From [Phormidium] sp. LEGE 05292 (GTDB taxonomy: Bacteria; Cyanobacteriota; Cyanobacteriia; Cyanobacteriales; Aerosakkonemataceae), in the NCBI RefSeq assembly GCF_015207735.1, contig NZ_JADEWG010000012.1:1-64000 (forward strand): DNA of 64,000 bases, read 5' to 3'. Both the position numbers and the translations under genes were made by a program. Position 1 is the stretch's first letter; the number at the start of each line of letters is the position of its first letter. Positions 27,444 to 36,895 of this stretch are shown here, piece by piece. The notes under the pieces are model-generated. The model saw only the letters and a program-made list of their open reading frames with translations. It searched no databases and was not told the DNA's origin.

Positions 27444-30065
27444 TTACCATTGAGGTTGTTCAGCTAATAATGCCGTTGCCGCTTCACTATTTAGTGGTTT
27501 AGAAAAATAATATCCTTGTCCATATTCACATTCCAACTCTCGCAATATTTCCATTTGTGAGGCTTTTTCTACTCCCTCAGCAACTACATCCATACCTAAT
27601 TTATGACTGAGCATGATTACAGTTTCGACGATCGCTAAATTTTCACTACTATCTTCCATCCTGCTCACAAAAGAGCGATCGACTTTTAAAGTATCTACAG
27701 GCAAGCGATGTAAATAACTCAAAGATGAATATCCAGTACCAAAATCATCAATACTAAAACGTAAATTAAAAGCTTTTAAACGTAAGATAGTAGCAATAGT
27801 AATCTCCACATCTTGCATTGCCATACTTTCAGTAATTTCTAGTTTTAAAGTATGTCCATCTACCTTTGTTTCCTTGAGAATTTGTTCAACTCGTTCAGTT
27901 AAATCGGGTTGAGAAAACTGTTGCGTGGAAAGATTCACACTTAAGGATAAAGATGATTGCAGGGAAAATTGCTCTTGCCAAATTTTTAACTGACGGCAAG
28001 ATTCTTTTAAAATCCATTCACCCAAAGGAATAATTAAACCAGTTTCTTCAGCCAAAGGAATAAATTCAGCAGGGGAAATGAATTTACCAGGAGGTTGCCA
28101 ACGAATTAAAGCTTCAAAACCTGCTATTCTACCCGTTTTAAATGATATAATTGGTTGATAAAAAACGATAAATTCTTGACTCGTTCCCGCAGTTAAAGCA
28201 GCGATCGCTCTACGTAAATCATTTTCTAAATGCAAACGCGAAACTATTTGGTTACGCATACCCGTAGAAAACACTTCATAACGTGCTTTACCCAATGATT
28301 TTGCCCGATACATTGCCGTATGAGCATCTCGCAACAGTTCTTCTGGTTGGCGATTAACTAATAATTCTACATCATCAGATTGCTCGCAACTTATCTGATT
28401 AAAAGCAATACCAAAGCTAGCCGAAATAAATATTTCTTCACCTTTCAGCTTAAATGGCAAAGTCAATTGATGTTGCATTTCATCGGCTACCAATTTTGCC
28501 TGAGTAACATTACTAATATTTGTCAATAAGACAGCAAACTCATCGCCGCCAATCCGAGCTACTGTATCTTGACGACTTAGACAAGATTTTAATCTTTTGG
28601 CTACAGCAATTAATAATCGATCGCCAATTTGATGGGTAAAATTATCATTAATCATGTTAAAGCGATCCAGATCTAAAAATATTACTGCAACTAAAGAATT
28701 ATCTTTTTGTTGAGCGCGAGTAATTTCTTTTTCTATTTTTTTGATAAGAAAACTTCTATTTGGTAAACCAGTTAAACTATCATAAAAAGTATCATGAAAT
28801 AACTTATAAGTTGCTACACTACTGCCTGTAACTAATAATCCCAATGCTGGTACTATTAGCGGCACCCATCCTGCTTGCAAAAAACTAACAAAGAAAACAG
28901 TCAATAAAGTTACTAACGCAGTTAATGTCGCAATTCCTAAGAATAATGGTCGGCGAAAGCGCCAAACTATTATTCCTCCTATGAGCGACCAACACCAGAT
29001 CCAAAACCATTCTAACCATTGAGGCCAAAACCAAAATAAAGGTTGATTATCTTCCAGAATGCTGATAATTTGACTTACCATCTGAGCATGAATCAGCACT
29101 CCGGGCATGGTGGCTTTATCGCGATCGGTTGCCGTATAAGGAGTGAAAAGTAGATCTTTTTGGCTGGGTGCTACCGTACCAATTATGACTATTTTATTTT
29201 TTACTAAAGCTGGATCTACTTCTCCATTTAAAACTTGAGTTAATGTTACTTGGGGCGCTATATTTTGACTTCTAGCTCGATATTTTAATAATATTTGATA
29301 ACCTCCTGTATCAATATTTTGGTATCCTCCAGAGTCAGCCTCTAAATTGGGGAAAACTTTCTCACCCAATTTAAGCTGATGAGGCTCTGCTTTTAAAGCA
29401 AAATTACGCTCTTGCAAATATTTTAAACTGATTCGTAACCCAAAAGAGTAGTATGCTTCGCCTTTGACGCTAGCAAATATAAAATTTCGCCGAATCACTC
29501 CATCGGGATCGAGTACAAAATCATTAAAACTAATTTGTTGCTTTGCTGCACTAGGAGGCGGCTTGACACTTTCATTTTCACTATCTATTAATTTAGTAAT
29601 TACGACTACATTTTGCGCTTGTAATTCCTTAACCAGTTCAGCATGACCGGGCGGATACGGTATTTCCCGGTATAAATCTAAACCAATAACTTTTGGTTGA
29701 GACAATTGCAACTTTGCTATTAGCCTAGCCAATGTTCGATCTGACAGAGGCCATTTCTTTTGTGCTTGGATATCTGAGTCGGTAATTCCTACAATCAAAA
29801 TTCTCTGATCTGGCTTCTTCTCCGGTTTTAATTGGGTGGCGCGATCGAATTCCATTAACTCCAACGGCTGCAATATTTCCATCTGTCTGATTGCTAACAG
29901 CGAACCCGTAACCAGTAAGCTAGTAATCAAAACAGGTTGTTGAAAAATCAGAAATGATTTGTAGGCCAATTTTTTGACCCCAGCATGAACGGTGTTTTTA
30001 GACAATAGCTGAGGTAGTTTCTGAAAAAGTTTAGCAGGCACAAAATTAAGCAAAAGCACTACCAA
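27444..30065 (-). CDS. CHASE2 sensor with GGDEF and EAL domains (cyclic-di-GMP)
   Basis: An 873-residue membrane protein that makes and/or breaks cyclic-di-GMP. After an N-terminal hydrophobic segment comes an extracytoplasmic CHASE2 sensor (about 65-345). Two or three membrane segments follow (about 345-430), then GGDEF (G506-G507-D508-E509-F510 in RIGGDEF) and EAL (E651-A652-L653 in GFEALIRW, plus DDFGTGYSS). Both motifs are canonical, so both activities are possible. The only start that keeps the whole N-terminus is a TTG at 30065; a GTG two codons further is an alternative, so the exact start is unsure. It is divergent from the DUF928 gene. It lies convergent with the RiPP exporter genes, separated by a repeat element. 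Confidence 0.9.
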   Translation of the reverse strand: MVVLLLNFVPAKLFQKLPQLLSKNTVHAGVKKLAYKSFLIFQQPVLITSLLVTGSLLAIRQMEILQPLELMEFDRATQLKPEKKPDQRILIVGITDSDIQAQKKWPLSDRTLARLIAKLQLSQPKVIGLDLYREIPYPPGHAELVKELQAQNVVVITKLIDSENESVKPPPSAAKQQISFNDFVLDPDGVIRRNFIFASVKGEAYYSFGLRISLKYLQERNFALKAEPHQLKLGEKVFPNLEADSGGYQNIDTGGYQILLKYRARSQNIAPQVTLTQVLNGEVDPALVKNKIVIIGTVAPSQKDLLFTPYTATDRDKATMPGVLIHAQMVSQIISILEDNQPLFWFWPQWLEWFWIWCWSLIGGIIVWRFRRPLFLGIATLTALVTLLTVFFVSFLQAGWVPLIVPALGLLVTGSSVATYKLFHDTFYDSLTGLPNRSFLIKKIEKEITRAQQKDNSLVAVIFLDLDRFNMINDNFTHQIGDRLLIAVAKRLKSCLSRQDTVARIGGDEFAVLLTNISNVTQAKLVADEMQHQLTLPFKLKGEEIFISASFGIAFNQISCEQSDDVELLVNRQPEELLRDAHTAMYRAKSLGKARYEVFSTGMRNQIVSRLHLENDLRRAIAALTAGTSQEFIVFYQPIISFKTGRIAGFEALIRWQPPGKFISPAEFIPLAEETGLIIPLGEWILKESCRQLKIWQEQFSLQSSLSLSVNLSTQQFSQPDLTERVEQILKETKVDGHTLKLEITESMAMQDVEITIATILRLKAFNLRFSIDDFGTGYSSLSYLHRLPVDTLKVDRSFVSRMEDSSENLAIVETVIMLSHKLGMDVVAEGVEKASQMEILRELECEYGQGYYFSKPLNSEAATALLAEQPQW

Positions 30066-30809
30066 GTATCACTTTTCAAGCGGATTTTCGTAACTCAACA
30101 AGGATTTCTTGCGATCGCCTTTTTATTTCTCTCTTACACCCTATTAACGCAAGTTGCTAGTTATATAATTAATCCTGTGATTAGGTAAGTTTTTCTGCTG
30201 TTTTCGCTCGTTATCCTAGTTGTCATAAGAGCGAAGACAGCGCAATAACATACCTTACGCAAGTTACTAGTTACTTGGGTTATTACTTTATTTTAGATCT
30301 TAGAGAGAATTTTACCAGAGATTTTATACCCATATAGATAAAATTATTTTATGATTCTTTATTAACTTGTAACACTATTAGATAACTAAATCAGTAAAAA
30401 TTTTACTTAGCTTAATCAAAATTTTAAAAAGAGCGGCAAATAACTTAATAAAATTTAAATCCTACAAATTTTTTTAAATTCGAGGTAGGTGATAAATTGA
30501 AACAATTAATTATCTATTGTAAAAATTTGTCCCTTAAGATAGATGATAGAAAATAAAGTTGTAACTAGTAAAGGATTATGTAACTGAAATCCTGTATAGA
30601 AAAATATAGCAATTATTACCGTTTTGAGCTAGCCGATCTTGTAAATATACAGAAATAATCAAAATTAACAATTGTGTGTTTTTACGGAACCATTTGCCAG
30701 AAGAATGTGCTTATAATGAACACAAGACTGTTTCCACAGAAAAATACTAACCTGGGAACAAGTTTTTCCAATTAACCATAAAAGTTATTTCATTTAACAA
30801 TTGGTTTCT
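30066..30809. other. Divergent intergenic region with MITE-like copy and AT-rich DNA
   Basis: No gene seen in 744 bp. It should carry the promoters of the CHASE2 gene (left) and the DUF928 gene (right). The left part holds a repeat element (30145-30273); the right 500 bp are strongly AT-rich. Confidence 0.6.
30145..30273. repeat. MITE-like element, copy 3, ends in direct orientation
   Basis: TAACGCAAGTTGCTAGTTA (30145-30163) and TTACGCAAGTTACTAGTTA (30255-30273) flank an interior like that of the 3418-3641 element, including AGCGAAGACAGCGCAATAAC. Here both ends point the same way, unlike the inverted ends at 3418-3641, so this copy looks rearranged. Confidence 0.55.
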
Positions 30810-31529
30810 ATGCGTAGCGTAATTTTGCCTCAAATCATCGCAGCCCTTTGTTTGTTATCAACATTCACTTTTTTTTCCAGTAGCGGCTCAAAACAAGTAT
30901 TAGCAGAAGATGTTAGCCAAGCGAGAGAAGGTTTACCAGGAAGACGAGTGGGTGGTGGTACCCGTTCCGATATGTTTATTTCTGAAACACCTGTAGTAGC
31001 TTTGGTTCCAGACAATAATCAAGGGTTGACTGGATCGGCAGCTCCCACATTTTTTTTCTATGTCCCTAAAACTCAGAAGCCGCAAATGGTGGAATTTGTG
31101 TTGATAGACGAAAATGAACGCCAGATATATGAAACACAGTTTACAACTGACGGAAATTCAGGAGTAGTTGGAATTACAATTCCCGGAAATGAACCAACCA
31201 AAACCCTGGAAGTTGGCAAAACTTACCGTTGGTATTTTGCGATAGTTCCCGATCGAGAAAATCGCCGATCGGATATTTATGTGCAAGGTTCTATTAAACG
31301 AGTCGCAGTGAACCAGGATTTAGAGAATAAACTAAAACAAGGTGCTTCTTTAGACCTTGCTGATAGTTATAAAGCGAATAATCTCTGGTACGATGCTATG
31401 GCAACTGTAGCTGAGTTACGTCGTTCCCGTCCTACTGATACAGCTGTAGCAGCTAAATGGGAACAGCTATTGAATTCTGTGAATTTGCAAAAACTGGCAC
31501 AAGAACCTTTAGTCGGATATAGCAAATAG
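30810..31529 (+). CDS. DUF928 family exported protein
   Basis: A 239-residue protein of the cyanobacterial DUF928 family, molecular function unknown. A signal peptide (about residues 1-32) is followed by the family hallmark GRRVGGGTR and a mainly beta domain (VEFVLIDENERQIYET, YRWYFAIVPDRENRRSDIYVQG). A helical C-terminal third contains LADSYKANNLWYDAMATVAEL. The ATG at 30810 gives a proper signal peptide; a TTG at 30801 is less likely. DUF928 genes in cyanobacteria are often seen near CHASE2, CHAT-TPR and haemagglutinin-like genes. All of these occur within 16 kb here, which supports a cell-surface or secretion-related role. Confidence 0.82.
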   Translation: MRSVILPQIIAALCLLSTFTFFSSSGSKQVLAEDVSQAREGLPGRRVGGGTRSDMFISETPVVALVPDNNQGLTGSAAPTFFFYVPKTQKPQMVEFVLIDENERQIYETQFTTDGNSGVVGITIPGNEPTKTLEVGKTYRWYFAIVPDRENRRSDIYVQGSIKRVAVNQDLENKLKQGASLDLADSYKANNLWYDAMATVAELRRSRPTDTAVAAKWEQLLNSVNLQKLAQEPLVGYSK

Positions 31530-31724
31530 TTATTGGACATCTAAAGTAAAGGGTAGTTTTGTGATTTTTTGATGCGCGATTACGTAAACCCGTAGTTTGA
31601 CTTTACGGGTTTTCCGTGCGATCGCGGTTGTTTTTACTTAGTTACTACTGATTTAATTAACATAGGTGAATATTTATTAATTAATTTACTACCAGTAATT
31701 TTTACTTACCAGAGGTCAGTAGTA

Positions 31725-34700
31725 ATGGTTCCCAGCAAAACCGAGAGTCTTGAAATAGAAGCTTTATCTGCTTTGAAGAAAACTCAAGGACTTTTGGAAA
31801 CAATTATTGACAGTCTGCCTTTTCCTATCTGGGTTAAAGATAATTCTGGATGCTATTTATTAGCTAATTCGGCTGTTGTAGAAAATTTTCAAATACCTAA
31901 AGAAGAAATAATCGGTAAAAATACTTACCAAGTATTTCCTACAGAAATAGCCACAAACCTTACTAACAAAGAGCAGCAAACAATTAATGATTATCAGCAG
32001 CAAATAATTCGCGAAACTTTTCATGTAAATGGAAGGGAAAAAAGTTATCTCACCACAATTCAACCTTGGTGCGACGAACAAGGAAATATTGCGGGAATAA
32101 TTGGGATTTCTCAAGAAGATCCCCTAGCAATTGAAAATAGCACTAATCTCTTGCATACCGTAATCGAATCAATCCCAGAAATATTCTATGTTAAAGATAT
32201 TCAAGGGCGGTATGTATTAATTAATTCTGTAGCAGCTACCAATATTGGCAAAACAGCCAGCGATTTTATCGGCAAAGATGACACAGAAATATTTCCTTTA
32301 GAATTTGCCCAACAAATTCAAGAAAACGATCGCCAGATCGTGGAGACAGGAGAACCGCAAATTATCGAAGAAACTTTCAATTATGAAAATCATCAGCAGG
32401 TTTTTTTATCACGCAAAAATGTTTGGCGAGACTCCCAAGGAAACATTATTGGTTTAGTTGGTTTTACGCAGGATATTACTACGCAAAAACTTCAAGAAGT
32501 CACTTTAAAACAACAAGCAAGAGTTTTAGATCAATTATCTGATTCAGTAATTACTACCGATCTTAAAGGTATAGTTAATCGTTGGAATAAAGCAGCAGAA
32601 CGTATCTATGGCTATAGTGCAACCGAGGCAATAGGTAAGTCGATAACTTTTCTTTATCCACCAGAAGAACAGGAATATTTTGCAACCCAAATTATTCCGA
32701 CTTTACAACAGCAAGGTGTTTACGAAGGAGAACTCAAAGTTTGTCGTAAAGGAGGAGAAATTGTTGATATTTTCGTCAACATTTCCTGGGAAAATAACGA
32801 ACAAGGAGAAGTTGTGGGAATGATTGGCTATGCGATCGACATTACTGAACGCAAACGCCTAGAAGAAGAACGCTGCCTACAGGAAATAGCACTGCGAAAA
32901 AGTGAAGAACTTTATCGCACATTAATCGAACATATTCCTAATGGATCGGTATTTTTATTCGATCGCGACCGCCGCTTTTTAGTCACAGGTGGTTCTGAAC
33001 TGGCGAAAGCTGGACTTTCTCCAGCTGATTTAGAAGGCAAATTTCCTGATGATATTTGGCCTGCAAATGAATATCAACTATTCGCTAAATTTTACCAAGC
33101 AGCTTTAGCAGGTGAAATGCTAAAAGATGAAATATCTTATTACAATACTATTTACTTGACACAAGCTGTACCAGTAAAAAACTCATTAGGAGAAATCTTC
33201 GCTGGATTGCTAATTTTGCAAAACATTACTGAACGCAAACAAGCCGAATCAGCAATTGAAGAATCAGCAAATCGCCTAGAACTGCTCAATAGAATTGCTG
33301 AACAAATTCGGGCTTCTCTAGATTTAGATACAATCTTAGAAACAGTAGTGACTAGTGTCCGTGAATTATTTGAAATTGACGCTTGTACATTTGTCTGGTA
33401 CTTAGGCGATAATTCCTTAGCATCAGACAATGAAACTTTTTTAGGTTCTCTGAGCAACTGTGGAAATATTGAACAACCTGAAACAGCAGTTTGGCAAGCA
33501 GTTAAAGAAGCCAGAAATCCCAGTTTACCTAGTTTTTTGGGTATTTATCCTGACTCATTAATTAAACCAATTGCTGTGAAAAGTTTGCGACAAGAAATAA
33601 TCATTGTCGATGATACAGAAGCAGTTAGAGATCAGAAACTAAAGCAACTTCTACAATCCTTTAATTGTCGATCTCTTTTGACAGTTCCCTTTCAAACCAA
33701 TGGTGGTAAAGTAGGGTTTTTGAGTTGTTCTCATCACACAGGAAAAAAAGTTTGGCAAGAAAGTGAAATCGAATTAATTTTAGGGATAGCTGATAATTTA
33801 GCGATCGCCATATCCCAAGCCGAACTTTACCACAACAGCCAAAAATCCGCCAAAATTGCCTCAGAAAGGGCTTTACAATTAGAAAAAGCATTACAAGACT
33901 TGCAACGCACCCAAACTCAGTTAATTCAATCAGAAAAAATGTCCTCTCTCGGACAATTAGTAGCAGGAGTCGCACACGAAATTAATAACCCAGTTAGCTT
34001 TATTTATGGGAACATTACCCCCGCACAGCAATACATTTCTGATTTACTCGAATTGGTGGAATTATATCAAACGGAATATCCTGAACCTACAGCAAAAATC
34101 CAGTCCAAAATTGAATCAATTGATTTAGACTTTTTAATGGAAGATGTGCCCAAAATTATCGATTCCATGAAAGTAGGGGCGGAACGTATTAGAGAAATTG
34201 TGCTGTCGCTGCGGAATTTCTCTCGGATGGATGAAGCACAAATCAAAAAAGTTTGTATTCATGATGGAATTGATAGCACCTTAAAATTGCTGCAAAATCG
34301 GCTCAAAGCTAAACCCGAACATCCAGAAATTTTAGTAGTGAAAAACTATGGTAAATTGCCATTAGTGGAATGCTATGCAGGACAATTAAATCAGGTATTT
34401 ATGAATTTGCTGGCTAATGCTATTGATGTTTTAGAAGAACGAGACAAAAAGCGATCGCTAACTGAAATTAAAGCCAAGCCCAGTCAAATTGAAATCACTA
34501 CTAAATTAGTTGATTCTGGGCGAATAGCGATTACTTTTAAGGATAATGGCTCAGGAATGTCGCCAGAAATTCAAGCGCGAATTTTTGATCCCTTCTTTAC
34601 TACTAAACCAGTAGGTAAAGGTACAGGTTTAGGATTAGCAATTAGTTATCAAGTAGTAGTTGAAAAACATTTAGGCAGTTTGCGGTGTTGTTCTCTACCG

Positions 34701-34802
34701 GGTGAAGGCACAAAATTTACTCTGGAAATCCCCCTGAAGCAAAAAGTTCAAAAACAAATAATTACACAAAAAAGCCTGACCGATCCGGAAAGATTTAGTT
34801 AA
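31725..34802 (+). CDS. PAS/GAF sensor histidine kinase
   Basis: A 1025-residue soluble histidine kinase. It has four PAS units (about 18-130, 140-255, 265-380, 395-505), then a GAF domain (about 520-710) that lacks an obvious bilin-binding Cys in a phytochrome-type motif. A coiled coil leads to HisKA with H751 in VAHEINNP, and HATPase_c follows (N box MNLLANAIDV, G box DNGSGMSPE, GKGTGLGLAI). The AHEINNP dimerisation box and LRNFSRMDE spacing put it in the HWE-unlike, NtrB/AtoS-like class common in cyanobacteria. There is no receiver domain and no adjacent response regulator, so the partner is unknown. The ATG at 31725 is preceded by AGAGG. Confidence 0.92.
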   Translation: MVPSKTESLEIEALSALKKTQGLLETIIDSLPFPIWVKDNSGCYLLANSAVVENFQIPKEEIIGKNTYQVFPTEIATNLTNKEQQTINDYQQQIIRETFHVNGREKSYLTTIQPWCDEQGNIAGIIGISQEDPLAIENSTNLLHTVIESIPEIFYVKDIQGRYVLINSVAATNIGKTASDFIGKDDTEIFPLEFAQQIQENDRQIVETGEPQIIEETFNYENHQQVFLSRKNVWRDSQGNIIGLVGFTQDITTQKLQEVTLKQQARVLDQLSDSVITTDLKGIVNRWNKAAERIYGYSATEAIGKSITFLYPPEEQEYFATQIIPTLQQQGVYEGELKVCRKGGEIVDIFVNISWENNEQGEVVGMIGYAIDITERKRLEEERCLQEIALRKSEELYRTLIEHIPNGSVFLFDRDRRFLVTGGSELAKAGLSPADLEGKFPDDIWPANEYQLFAKFYQAALAGEMLKDEISYYNTIYLTQAVPVKNSLGEIFAGLLILQNITERKQAESAIEESANRLELLNRIAEQIRASLDLDTILETVVTSVRELFEIDACTFVWYLGDNSLASDNETFLGSLSNCGNIEQPETAVWQAVKEARNPSLPSFLGIYPDSLIKPIAVKSLRQEIIIVDDTEAVRDQKLKQLLQSFNCRSLLTVPFQTNGGKVGFLSCSHHTGKKVWQESEIELILGIADNLAIAISQAELYHNSQKSAKIASERALQLEKALQDLQRTQTQLIQSEKMSSLGQLVAGVAHEINNPVSFIYGNITPAQQYISDLLELVELYQTEYPEPTAKIQSKIESIDLDFLMEDVPKIIDSMKVGAERIREIVLSLRNFSRMDEAQIKKVCIHDGIDSTLKLLQNRLKAKPEHPEILVVKNYGKLPLVECYAGQLNQVFMNLLANAIDVLEERDKKRSLTEIKAKPSQIEITTKLVDSGRIAITFKDNGSGMSPEIQARIFDPFFTTKPVGKGTGLGLAISYQVVVEKHLGSLRCCSLPGEGTKFTLEIPLKQKVQKQIITQKSLTDPERFS

Positions 34803-34935
34803 AATTATGCTATCTTTAAGGATAAACAAATCTATTTTTTCTGAAATAATTGTCTTCCCTAGTTTTTCTCGATCGCTTCCTATATTGATAGCTAACCAAA
34901 AAATCCTATTGAGCAAAATATACTTAAATAAAAAA

Positions 34936-35151
34936 ATGGAAGCGATTCGGTTGAGAAAACTAGTTAACTTTTTACAAGAGGAGTTGAAAATACCCGCGAA
35001 CTCCCTTTCCCTAGCCTTGCAACACTGCGAACAATCTACCACATCTTTACCCATGACACTTTGGCAGTATGGGTTAGTCAGTCTCAATCAATTAGAAAAA
35101 ATCTTTGATTGGCTAGAAACAGCCGCAACTCCCGTGTCTTTGCATTACTAA
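34936..35151 (+). CDS. DUF2949 family small protein
   Basis: A 71-residue cyanobacterial DUF2949 protein of unknown function. The family core runs from RKLVNFLQEELKIPANSLSLAL through LPMTLWQYGLVSLNQLEKIFDWLE, predicted all-helical. I chose ATG 34936 because it starts directly at the conserved region; an in-frame ATG at 34807 would add 43 residues with no family similarity, although it sits only 5 bp after the histidine kinase stop. If that upstream start were used the gene would be coupled to the kinase. Confidence 0.7.
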   Translation: MEAIRLRKLVNFLQEELKIPANSLSLALQHCEQSTTSLPMTLWQYGLVSLNQLEKIFDWLETAATPVSLHY

Positions 35152-35292
35152 ATTCTCAACTATTGATATTGCTTTGAGATGTAGATAAAATTTATTATCA
35201 AAGTAATATAAAATCAGCGAAAAAAAATAAATCTATCTTAGGGAAGATGTATTAAATAGTGATATGCTGCTAACGGCAGAGTTAAATTCACT

Positions 35293-35529
35293 ATGAAAAA
35301 AGTATTTTGGAAAGTAGAAACTTGCCCCAAATGCACCTCCTTTGCGGTCAAAAGCCTTGATGAGTTTTGGGGATGTTTGAATTGTGGCGACTTGTCCGAA
35401 CTGGCAATCAACAACTTTTTAGCCGGAAATTGTGCATTTTGTGGCAAACCGATAATTCCCCTTATGGACGCTTGCTTATGTTGCGGCAATCAGCCAAAGT
35501 ATTTAAGTACAGCTTTAAAAAATTATTAA
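35293..35529 (+). CDS. Small double zinc-ribbon protein, function unknown
   Basis: A 78-residue protein not assigned to a named family. It has four Cys pairs: C11/C14, C28/C31, C47/C50 and C61/C64 (with an extra C63). They make two zinc-ribbon-like sites: the first holds CPKC and CLNC, the second CAFC and CLCC. There is no signal peptide or membrane segment. The start ATG follows an AAATTCACT stretch with no strong ribosome binding site. Genes on both sides are in the same direction but with gaps over 70 bp, so no operon is evident. Nucleic-acid or protein binding is possible but only inferred from the fold type. Confidence 0.65.
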   Translation: MKKVFWKVETCPKCTSFAVKSLDEFWGCLNCGDLSELAINNFLAGNCAFCGKPIIPLMDACLCCGNQPKYLSTALKNY

Positions 35530-35605
35530 TTTAGTTTATTATCATTTGTTATCGGTCATTTGTCATTTGTCATTTGTCAAAGTATAGTATTAATTTGCTT
35601 AACTA

Positions 35606-36040
35606 ATGAATAATGACCAACAACTAATGACTATGCAAAAATTTACGACCCAACTAAGGGTAAGACATTATGAAATGGATGCCCTTGGTCATGTTAATAA
35701 TGCGGTTTATCAACATTATTTAGAACAAGCTGCGATCGAACATTCCGAACATTTAGGTTTTACAGTTTCACTTTACCGAGAATTAGGCGGCGTATTTGTG
35801 ATGCGGCGAGTAGAAATTGATTATCTGCGTCCTGCTGCTTCTGGCGATATTTTAGAAATTACTACTTGGGTAAAAGAAATGCGGGGAACTCGCAGCAGAA
35901 GGCATTATGAAATACGCCTTTTGGGGGAAGAAGATTTAGTTGTAAAAGCGGAAGCTTTATGGGTATGGGTGGATGTTGAAACTATGCGACCTCGACCTAT
36001 TCCATCAGAAGTATTAACAGCATTTTTGCAACAAGATTAA
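35606..36040 (+). CDS. Hotdog-fold acyl-CoA thioesterase (4HBT/YbgC-FadM type)
   Basis: A 144-residue single hotdog-domain protein that would hydrolyse acyl thioesters. The active-site region is RVRHYEMDALGHVNNAVYQHYLEQA, with the Asp of YEMD as the expected catalytic residue. The second motif is GVFVMRRVEIDYLRPAASGD. Length fits the family. Start uncertain: ATG codons at 35606, 35627 and 35633 are all in frame; the conserved domain begins near MQKFTT, so the shorter forms are possible. The next gene (GAF) starts 10 bp downstream, which suggests co-transcription. The substrate cannot be predicted from sequence. Confidence 0.85.
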   Translation: MNNDQQLMTMQKFTTQLRVRHYEMDALGHVNNAVYQHYLEQAAIEHSEHLGFTVSLYRELGGVFVMRRVEIDYLRPAASGDILEITTWVKEMRGTRSRRHYEIRLLGEEDLVVKAEALWVWVDVETMRPRPIPSEVLTAFLQQD

Positions 36041-36050
36041 ACGATTAGTT

Positions 36051-36590
36051 ATGCAGCAAAATTTACCTAGTGAAATAGAGGAAGTTTTTAGCAAAAACAA
36101 CACACCAGAAGCAGTTTTTTCTGCTTTATTACCTGCGTTGGGTGAGGTGTTGAAGTGCGATCGAATTTTCCTATATTTACGAAATCCTCACACCCAAATG
36201 GGTAAAATCCCTTTCTGTTGGCGGCGAAGTTCCGAATATCCCGAAGTTATTCGTTCAGATTGGGAAAAAGATCCAGAATCATTACCAGATGAAGACCCAT
36301 TATTTGCTGCTGGATTGCATAATAAACCCTCGGTTTTTGTTGAAGATGTCGAGACAGCTAACCCCGAAGTACTTAACAAAGATTATGAACGTCAAAACTT
36401 TGGGCATCGCGCCTTAATTCATGCCCATTTATGTGAAAATAATTTATTTTGGAGAGTTTTGCAGCCTGCTATTTTTGGACAACCGAGAATCTGGACTGAA
36501 TTTGATCATTTTGTAATTGATGAAGTTACCAAAAAAATTACTCCATTAGCTGTTGAGTATGTAAAATCTACCTATAACGATAAAATATAG
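36051..36590 (+). CDS. GAF-domain protein
   Basis: A 179-residue stand-alone GAF-like domain (about residues 5-170: VFSALLPALGEVLKCDRIFLYLRNP through FGHRALIHAHLCENNLFWRVLQPAIFGQPRIWTEFD). No effector domain is attached. A Cys in the LKCDRIFLY segment is not in the position typical of bilin attachment, so chromophore binding is not supported. It is 10 bp after the thioesterase gene and probably in one transcript. Its last 23 bp overlap the end of the convergent SemiSWEET gene. Confidence 0.7.
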   Translation: MQQNLPSEIEEVFSKNNTPEAVFSALLPALGEVLKCDRIFLYLRNPHTQMGKIPFCWRRSSEYPEVIRSDWEKDPESLPDEDPLFAAGLHNKPSVFVEDVETANPEVLNKDYERQNFGHRALIHAHLCENNLFWRVLQPAIFGQPRIWTEFDHFVIDEVTKKITPLAVEYVKSTYNDKI

Positions 36591-36831
36591 CTAAACAGGT
36601 AACAACTCCACAACAGATAAAACTAATTAAATTACCATAAGCCAAAATTAAATCCTTTTGGTAGTAACCATAAAGAATACTATTTAATTGGATTAAATTA
36701 AATCCAAGAAAAGTAATTATAGAGACACCTTTGGCGCTTTTAGTTCGCAAAATTCTAATTGCTTGGGGAATAAACAAACTGGCATTAAACAAAAATCCCA
36801 ACCCGAATAAAAAAGTAACAATCTCCTTCAT
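36568..36831 (-). CDS. SemiSWEET-type PQ-loop membrane protein
   Basis: An 87-residue three-helix protein of the SemiSWEET/MtN3 class, small sugar transporters that work as dimers. The PQ motif is seen in FIPQAIRILRTKSAKGVS (about residues 21-38), with the helix 2 NLIQLNSILYGYYQKD region and a final helix. Length and layout fit SemiSWEETs. The gene is convergent with the GAF gene and overlaps its 3' end by 23 bp. It follows the GH31 glucosidase gene on the other side of a 64-bp gap, on the same strand and downstream of it. Hydrolysis of a glucoside and movement of the released sugar could therefore be linked (inference). Confidence 0.82.
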   Translation of the reverse strand: MKEIVTFLFGLGFLFNASLFIPQAIRILRTKSAKGVSIITFLGFNLIQLNSILYGYYQKDLILAYGNLISFICCGVVTCLAIFYRYR

Positions 36832-36895
36832 ACAACCTCAAAAAACTTTGTTGTAAGCGATTGGGCGCTTTTCCCACTGAAGTGGGAACAACGAA

